A stretch of 64,000 bases of DNA from Bemisia tabaci (taxonomy: Eukaryota; Arthropoda; Insecta; Hemiptera; Aleyrodidae): assembly GCF_918797505.1 (NCBI RefSeq), contig NC_092802.1, positions 21,163,883-21,227,882 on the forward strand, read 5' to 3'. This document shows, in pieces, positions 49,801-58,800 of the stretch. Both the position numbers and the translations under genes were made by a program. The notes under the pieces are model-generated. The model was given only the letters and a program-made list of their open reading frames with translations, was not told the DNA's origin and ran no database searches. The first letter of the stretch is position 1. Every line of letters begins with the position of its first letter.

Positions 49801-52800
49801 CCACCGACTTTGGGGGGGAGGGGGGGAAGGGGGATTAGCATAATATTGGGGCAGAAATACGGCCAAATAAAAATACACGAAAATACGGACGGGTTGGGAA
49901 TCCAGACACGAGGAATCTTCTGTCGAAACTGGCGAGTTTGCCGGAATTTGGGAATTCAAAGTCTAGTTGGATCGCGCACTGGAGAAAAAAAAACACATTG
50001 GATCTGGAGTACAGACTCTTGAAAACACTGACAAGAAAAAGGACTCTTGATTCAATCAGATTTAAGCTTAAATGGATCGCATTTTGCAAAAAGGAACCAC
50101 TAGCATTGCAATGATGCTAAGATTGTGCAACTTCATCTTTTGCAATAAAATTGCGGAAATTGTGAAAAACTATGAAATTTAGATGGTAATTTTTGTATTA
50201 AATTTAGAGTTTTTAGCGAGTAAAATAGAAACTATTAATGCATAATCGGGTTTTTCCTCCAAGACAAAAGAAGTTGCACAATCTTAGCAACATGGCAATG
50301 CTAGTGGTTCCTTTTTGCAAAATGCAATCCAAATCAAAAGGAAATCCGCTCAAATTAAGAGGCTTGGTTCTTGATTTAAGCTTAAATCTGATTGAATCAA
50401 GAGTACTTTTTCTTGTCGATGTTTTTAAGAGTCTGGACTCTAGATCCAATGTGTTTTTTTTCCAGTGCGTTTAACAAAAAGGAGCCATCGTAATTAAAAT
50501 GTTGTAAAAACCTTGCTTCTTCATATTTATCTAAAAATTGTCTCAGAGTAGCAAATGTTTTTTGCTTTCCACCAAAAAATTGTTAATTTTAAAGAAGAAT
50601 AATCGTAAGAATTTTAATATTGTAAATATATTGAGTATTTTTAAAAGGAAAGAAGAATTTTCACGATTTTGAAAACACTGTAATCGCGCTGGTTCTTTTT
50701 TGCTAAATGCGATCAAATTTATCCTTGGTACCCATCCTTTACTTCGGTTCCCGTTCTTCTCGTAATTTTAAGCAAAATAACGAAAGTTGAAAGAAAAAAA
50801 CAAAGACCAAACTTGGTTTTATGTCCCTTTGAATATATTATTGAATGCTTCATAATTAATTTTTTTTCAGTTGGAGAACTTTTTAAACTAATTTTTTTTT
50901 TTTTTAAAAAAAAGTAAAAACTATTTTTTCGAAGGCATGAAGTAGCATTGCAATGATACTTACAGTAAATTCAGGCTGATCAAGTCCTTGAAAGTATCCT
51001 TTCGGATGCATGAGATCTCGTTGGCATTCAGTAACCTGCAATCATTCGAATAAGGTAAAACATCAGCCAAAAGTTACGCAAAAATGAAGGCTATGATCTC
51101 TCAGAAAAAAAAACAAATAAATTCAGATATGATTTATGAATAGGGTCCCATTTTGAGCTTTTTCGAGGAATTGAATTTTAATAATTTAAGTAGCAGCGGT
51201 CATTCGTAAGTTTTATCGTAGAAGAAATTGGAGGTATGGTAGGTACGTAAAAGAGCTCCGCAATATTTTTTTAAACAAAATTGCGTTATTTTGAGAAAAG
51301 CTGGGTTTCAATATAAAATATGGAAAATTAAAACTGAGTTTTTGCTCACCAGTTTAAACTTGTTCTGGGTTAAGCAGCTCCGTGTCATTTCTCAACGCAC
51401 TGTACGCTTTTTTCGAAAACATTAAAATGTGACTCAAAAAGTCAAAGCGCTGAAATTTTAAATACTCTCAAAGAAAAGAAGAAAATTCAATTTGCTCCAA
51501 AGTTCTTGATTCAGAACTTGAAAGGATACTTACAGAAGTTGTAAGGACGTTAATCCATGGAAGACGCCTTTCGGAAGATCCTTGATCTTGTTTCCATACA
51601 GAACCCTAAAACGAGAAAGAAAAGCATTAATCATTGGTTTACGGAGAAAGATCAGACTGACTTTGAGTAAAGTATCATAGTCGGTCCACACCGAGGACAA
51701 ATCACTCGCATACGAGATAATAACGGTGTGCTCTGAGCCTTAGAGTCTAAGGTAACGTGATTGAAAAATTTGCAAGGCGCTGTGAGATAACTATTCGAGC
51801 ACCTATGCCGGTCACATTGCCGTCCGTCGAAATTGAAGGCGAAACGTATTCGGACAATCACGCGACTACTTGATCGGTCTGTGCTCGCACAACTATGGAG
51901 TTTACTCACTGCATTAGTGGGTCGATTTCGATTAGTGAATCGTTATTGAGTGACCTATATCGATAAATTCTTATCTTTGTTAGGCTCATTATCGATTACA
52001 GACTTTCGATATCGATTTAACAATCCATACGCAGGATTTCTCGTTGTCTTCCTGGAGTACCTATGTAGGAACAGTACGGAAATGATGAGTTGATGAAGTA
52101 TGGAGGTCGTAGGGCCAAGGAGGGCAGCCAACCTTCTAACACGAAAAATTTCACTGCCAATCTACAGATTCCAATTTCAAACTAAGATGTCCGAGAATGT
52201 TCATAAATGAGTGTTCAAGTTGGAGTTTTTTAGCCAACGTGCGTTTAAAACCAGCGTGAAGCTGAAAATCTCAATGCAGAGGGAAAAAGCTCACATGAGC
52301 ACAATTTTCCCTCAAAGAGATACGCCTTTTGGTGCAACACTAGTTCAGGTTCACCATTCAGGAGGGCAACTGCAGACGTGTTTCGGGTCTAATTGGACCC
52401 ATCCTAAGTGCAGCGCAGCCTCCTGAATTTTCTGCTACCAAGCCTAGCTTATCTCTTTGAGGGGAAAGTGTGCTCATATGAAATTTTTCTCTCTATATTG
52501 AGGTTTTTAGTTTAAGCTGATTTTAAACGCACGTTGGCTAAAAAACTCCAACTTCTTGTTTTACGACTCGTGCTTCTACCGCAATCAGTTTGTCAAATAC
52601 GCGCATTAAAAACAACGGATCGTAAGGCTCGTGATAATAAATCACTCGGAATATTTTAAATTCACAGATTGGTTTCCCTTTTGGGCCCTAAAAGCTCCAT
52701 GACCTAACCTCAAAATTACTATAACATGTCCGTACTCCCTTAATAGTGATCTAGTGATCTTCCTGGCAGCTCAACTTTTCGCGGTCGAAATCCAGGTGCT

Positions 52801-55800
52801 CCGGCCGCCGATCGGGAGATTTTTGTCACACTCCGGCGGCGGCAGCGGGGCCGTGCTAAAGTGTTTCGCGGCGTGTTTCCAAGACGTGTTGCGTTTTTAT
52901 TGTTTTTATTGAGGCCCTAAATCTATTTTAGTGCTTCCGTGACGACGTTAATAAAAATGCCGAGTGCGGCTGCATCGAGACTGATATTTTCCCCGCCTCT
53001 CATAAATATACAACACGTGGATTCCAACCGGGCGTATTTCTGCCAAACGGAACTAAGTGTATTGAAACGTGAGCCCTGAGACCAATAAGAATATATACAT
53101 AACAGGGCTCACGTCATGATGCACATAGTTCCGTTTGGCAGAAATACGTCCGACTGCACCGAGGAGGAAGAGTAATGGGGGCATTCACTCTCTTTGTTCT
53201 TGTCCCGTAAAAATCCCATTTAAAGGATTAAATCCCGTACCAGGGTATGAGGTGACTACGGAAAAATCAATTTCCGACGGGACGATATCGGAGCTATTAT
53301 CGAGCTCTTTTCTTCTGGTTTTGCGGGCTCGATGCCTGGAGTGTGATTGATTGCATCGTCGCGTTGATTGTGCTACTGGTTATACCTTTACGATGCTGGT
53401 CATGCAATTTTATTTTTAACAGTCGACAATTATTGAAGATGTTCCCAAGTAAAGAGGATGAAGGAAGTGCCCTACTGAACGAGTGCACTCTTATGTGTTT
53501 CACATTGCCACTCAGAAGTTGCAACTTGCGAGGGAGTAGCGCATTGGACTATATCATGAATGCGGTTCTAGACAGTAGCGTGGCGTGAATTGCGATATAT
53601 CGATTGTTGTGCCATTTAAACCCATGAAAAAAGATCGATTGTCAGGGTGTTGGCAGCGAACACCTTAGTAATCGATTCTTTACAATAGCTTCAAATGGCG
53701 AGATATCGATAATCGATTATTCACGCCACGCCACTGGTCCTATAGAGTCCCTTTATACTGATTGTGAGAGTTAAGAGAGTGTGAATCCACTTCTGATTGG
53801 TTACCGTATTTTAGGCCTCCACATTGTCACAAACGGGAATAAAGATTACATTTTCACTAATCGCAAAGATTATAATCTGGAATGGACCGAGGAATCACGG
53901 GTTCGACAAGGAACAAACGGAATGAAAGAAGGAACGGAGAAAGGAATTTGAGAATGGGCCGATCAAAGATTACAAAAAACGTTCAATTTGTGTAATCTTT
54001 ATTCCCGTTTGTGACTCCATGAGAGGGTGTTGTCTTGACTATCAGTATAGAAGGACTCTAGTTTAGGTTACTTTTTCTACTTCTCATATTGACAGATAAT
54101 GTATGTTGCTTCATTTTATCGTATGAGCGAGAAATTAAGCGACGCGAAGTGCATTTAAGTTGCTTATTGTAAAATCGATCCAAATAAAATTCGCTCTCAT
54201 TGAAAGTTCCTGCGAAAAATAAAGCCAGTGTTTCTATGTTTGCCTACTTCCCCTCAAAAGAGTAGGCCGGACTAACGAGTATAGATTTCAAAACACCACG
54301 AAATTGAGATACGTGTTTTCGCGGCTGCCCGACGGAATAAATCCCCGACGAAAGAGGAAAACAAGAGCCCGGTCGCGTAGCCCTCCTGAAATTATTTCCA
54401 TCCCCCCTCCCCACGTATCCCCATCGAAATTCCATTTCTCTCCGATTCCTTCCATACCGGGCCGTCCCCACTTTTTATCACTCCTCGCTTTCTCCGCCGG
54501 ATTTCTTCCGCGCCACCGCGTCCGCCTCTCGTCCCTCGCTTATTTTTGCGGTCGTAATTTCAGCGTTTCAGCCGCCTCCGCGTTTCAGCATTTCAGCAAA
54601 CTTGACCGCGCCTCGTAAATAATACTTAGCCGAGGCCGCAGTTCGTGTGTTCTGCCTCTGCTGAGCTTTGGAAGGTGTTCCAGTCATCGGAGAAGATGCC
54701 AACCTGCAGATAGTAACGAAAAAGTGGAAACTTAAGCGCTTAATGGTTTCATAGGCGACTTTATCATTATGGCTTGTCCTGAACACATCGTCAGCGTCAC
54801 CTTTCGGCCGAAGTATCACAAGCGCCATGCGACGTTTCAAAATTTCCGCCACCATTTAATTTTTTTACAGAGGAAGTGTTCAACGAATCTGTCCGGAAAT
54901 GTCACTGAGTTTTCTTCGTGCTGCTGATACGTACAATTCAGTGAAATTTTCCAACTTTGTTAACCAACAATTAATCTGTAAAAAAAATAAAATAGCGGCG
55001 GAAATTTTGGAACGTCGCATGGCACTTGTGTTGCTTGGGCCGGAAGGTGACGACATTCTGCCCTCAAAATGATCCGTAAGTTGTGGTTCCATAAATTGTT
55101 AGAAATTTTCTCATTTTCAGCTTTTCTAACTTACATCCTAAGATTTTTGTCTGAGGTTATATTCTATTGTTTCGAACCAAACGATACATCGAGCCACCAT
55201 CGGATACGTTCCACGGTAGATTAATCGATGTATCGCACAGCACGCTACGCCATTGCAGTGGCGTAACGGGCGCCCCCGCAGACCCTGCTATGCAGGGGGG
55301 CCCAAGCGCCCAGGGGGCCCTCGGCCGCCGGAATTTTTTTTTCTCTCTCTCTCTTTGATGCTTAGCTTTGGTTTCAAACTTTGGGCCTTTACTTACCGAG
55401 ATGGGGCTTCTTCCTCTGATTTTTATTGTTAGCTCAGGGTTTTTCATACTTCTTTTGGACTGTTCCTAACTTTTTTTTTGCTGGAGGGCCCCTGCCTTCC
55501 AATGTCCACTCAGTGATTACTAAAAATGTTCTCTTTTTTGTCACTATTCGTAGGTATTTCTGGCTTTGGGTGGCCCATGAATCTAAAGGGCCCACAAGGC
55601 CCTTGGGGGCCCTTCGATTCTTGGGCCTGTATGGGCCCCTCTGTAGATCCTTGGGCCTGAGGGCTGAGGGCCCCCGCCACCCTTTAGATCCTTGATCCTT
55701 TAGGGGCCCCATTTAATCGGGTACGGGATCCGGGACGGTGAGGGGAGAGGCATTCCAAGTCCAAGTCCGTGATTTGAAATGTCTCGGGCCAAAAAACGGG

Positions 55801-58800
55801 AAGAGGTGAGGGAAGTAGAGGAGCGGGAGGGGGGTGATTTTGGAATTTTATCGACATGGGGGGGGGGCCTAGAAAAATTTTGCAGGGGGGCCCAGCGGAA
55901 GTCCGTTACGCCACTGCGCCCTTGCCAGAGTTGCCAAATTTCCTTGGATAAAGTGTTTATTTTTAAGAAAAATTATGAATATTTTTCCTTGAAATTTTCA
56001 GACACTTTAGATCAAATTAAAAAGAATTTATCCGAGAAATTGGCAGCAAAATATTCAAAAAGTGTCCTGAAAATTAGTGATTTGCCAGAGGGAATTTGGC
56101 AACGCCTGAAGACTCATACGGCGTTTTTCCTTAGCACGGCAGTGCACTACCCTACGGATTGCAGTGCAGGTTCTCTGAATTACGATGTCTCTGCGTCAGG
56201 TTGAAAAAGTCCGAAAACACTTGCTCTAAACTGCGAACTGTGGAGAAACTTGGAGCAGGACTAAAAAACAAGAGGAGCGACAAAGTTGCTGGGAGTCGGA
56301 CTCGCGGCGATACTCAACAACATCGTTGGGAGCGATGGCGATGGCGGCTGCGGTTTCGCGTCGCGTTTATTGTTTTCGCGTGATTTAGCGGGACCGGGCG
56401 ACCGGGCGAGACGCCTCGTTACGAGCTGAGTTACGGCCGAAATTAAGCGGGAGCTGCAAAAATGAACCGCAAAAAACTCCCCGTAACCACTTGTAATCGA
56501 GGTTTTTCGTCCGTGTCGTAAACTTGATGAAATTATGAATGCACCCCCGCGCTGTTGCCGGATTTTGAAGCCCTCTTGATAAAAGGTTTCTTTCTCTTTT
56601 TTTATTGAATGATTCAGGGTGACTAGCAACATTTTATTTTATCACGAAAACAAATGTTGAGGTATTAGCCGACTTAACAAAAAAAAAATTTAAAAAAAGT
56701 TTGTTAAGTCGGCTAAAAGCTCAACATTTGTTTTTGCATTATGAGTAGCCGAAAACCAAGAAATTTCGTCTTTCATTTATCATTCCCTTACTTTGATCCG
56801 ATAACGTAAGGGCACTTAATTTATCAGGGCGTCTACTGCACTGGAAAAAAAAACACATTGGATCTAGAGTCCAGACTCTTGAAAACATTGACAAGAAAAA
56901 ATACTCTTGATTCAATCGGATTTTTGCTAGAATCAAAACGAAATATCCGCTTAAATTAAGAGGCTTGGTTCTTGATTTAAGCTAGATTCTAATTGAACCA
57001 AGAGTACTTTTTCTTGTTCGATGTTTTTAAGAGTCTGGACTCGAGATTCAATGTGTTTTTTTTCCAGTGTGGTACCCTGTCACTCAATTTCCTTGCTTTT
57101 TCCTTACTTTACCGAAAATTCCGAGGATTCAACAAACACAAACACATTGAACATGTTTAAAAAATCCAAAATGAACCTTTGAACGAAAATTCAAATTTCC
57201 CGCCTTAAATATCCAATATGAACGTTGTTAAATTATCAATACGCCAGATCAGCTAAAATAAGTCCGTGCTTCAGGAATCCCTTAAAAATCGACCGATTCA
57301 ATTTTGCCTGGTGAGCCACGTTTATTTTCTACGTATACTTAAACGACCCCATATTAGACAAAGATGCTTGAACACACATCAGCTGAGAAGAACACTTGTC
57401 TCAGAAAAGATCAAAGCTCCAATCCACAAGAAGAAGAGCACGCTTTGACATCAATGTCTCTTGCAGCTCTAAAAGTCATAATTTTCATCTATTATTACCC
57501 CGACCTTGGTTCTGGAATAACATTATGATTAAACAAGCGGTGCAAACAAAACATTAAAACTAAGTAGTCGTTTTATTCGCACAGACAAAAAACATCCGAG
57601 TTGAGGGAAAATAAATGAAGAAGAGAGGCGATATGAAGACGGCTGGTGAGTCTGGGCGAACCGCTCCTGGAGCGCCAGACTCTTGTAAATAATTAAGTTG
57701 TAATTCGTGGAGTTGGGACTGAATTGACGCTCAACGCTCATTTATGCAAAATAACGTCGCCGTAATTTTTAATTGAGGGGTGAGGGCCTGAATCAGAGGT
57801 AATGTGTCAAAGGACTCCACACAATATACCACTAGATGGGATAAGAATTGAATTATCACGAGACATATTTTCTCTTAAGGATTAGAAACAAGGAGAGAAC
57901 CCTAATGGCAATACTGTTAAAAAAAAAGGAGAAAAAAAACTTTTTCAAGCACCCGTAAAAGTTATAACTCTTAAGAAAACTGTTAAATTTTTATTTTAGG
58001 AAATTTTTGTGGACTTACTTCTTTAAAGAAAATTTACGAATGGTAAAATTTAAGGAAAGAAAGCGTTACATAACTCTTCAGAGATCGACTGTGGTTTATT
58101 AACTAATAAAGTGTATGAAAAATGTAAAAAACAAACGCTTAAAGGAATTATTTATGTTTTAAAAATAATTTTTTAGGTAAATTTCACCCAACTTTAATTT
58201 TACTTAAAAAATAACCAAGAATGGTCTCCTGAAAATGATTATTAAAAGTTTTTGGAAGTTGTTTTATAAGGATCGTTGGCACTGAGGAACTACAAATGGA
58301 AAGATCAAATGATTTTAAGACATTTTATCGTACGTAGGGATCTATCTTATAAATTGGACTTCATTTTGCAATCAGGAGTTCACCTATAAAACCACGTATG
58401 TGTATAGGGAAACTAATGGTACACATGTAGTTCCTAAACTGAGTAAAAAATTTTGGTTCCGAACTGCAAAATGTAGTCCAATTTGCAAAACCTGGAATAA
58501 ATTTAATTTGTATTTTGTGAAAAATCATTTCCATCCCTTTTAAGGATTTATTTCCGCAATTAAACTATTGAATTTTACTTACAATTTGTAATAACTGTCC
58601 TTTTACTAGTTAAACCTTGTTACCGCTGGTCAATACCAAGGATAAATCATGCACAAACGAGACACATATGATCTATGATGAAGTGAATATGCAAGGCACT
58701 GTGAGATAACTATTCGAACACCTGTGCCGGTCACATTGCCGTCCGTTGAAATTGAAGGCGAAACGTATTCGGACAAATACGCGACTTCTCGACTGGTCCG

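Noticed and set aside
55434..55712. ORFs on both strands within 55256-55916
   Set aside because: Composed of GGGCCC-block repeats inside a hAT-like element; no domain, no splice context.
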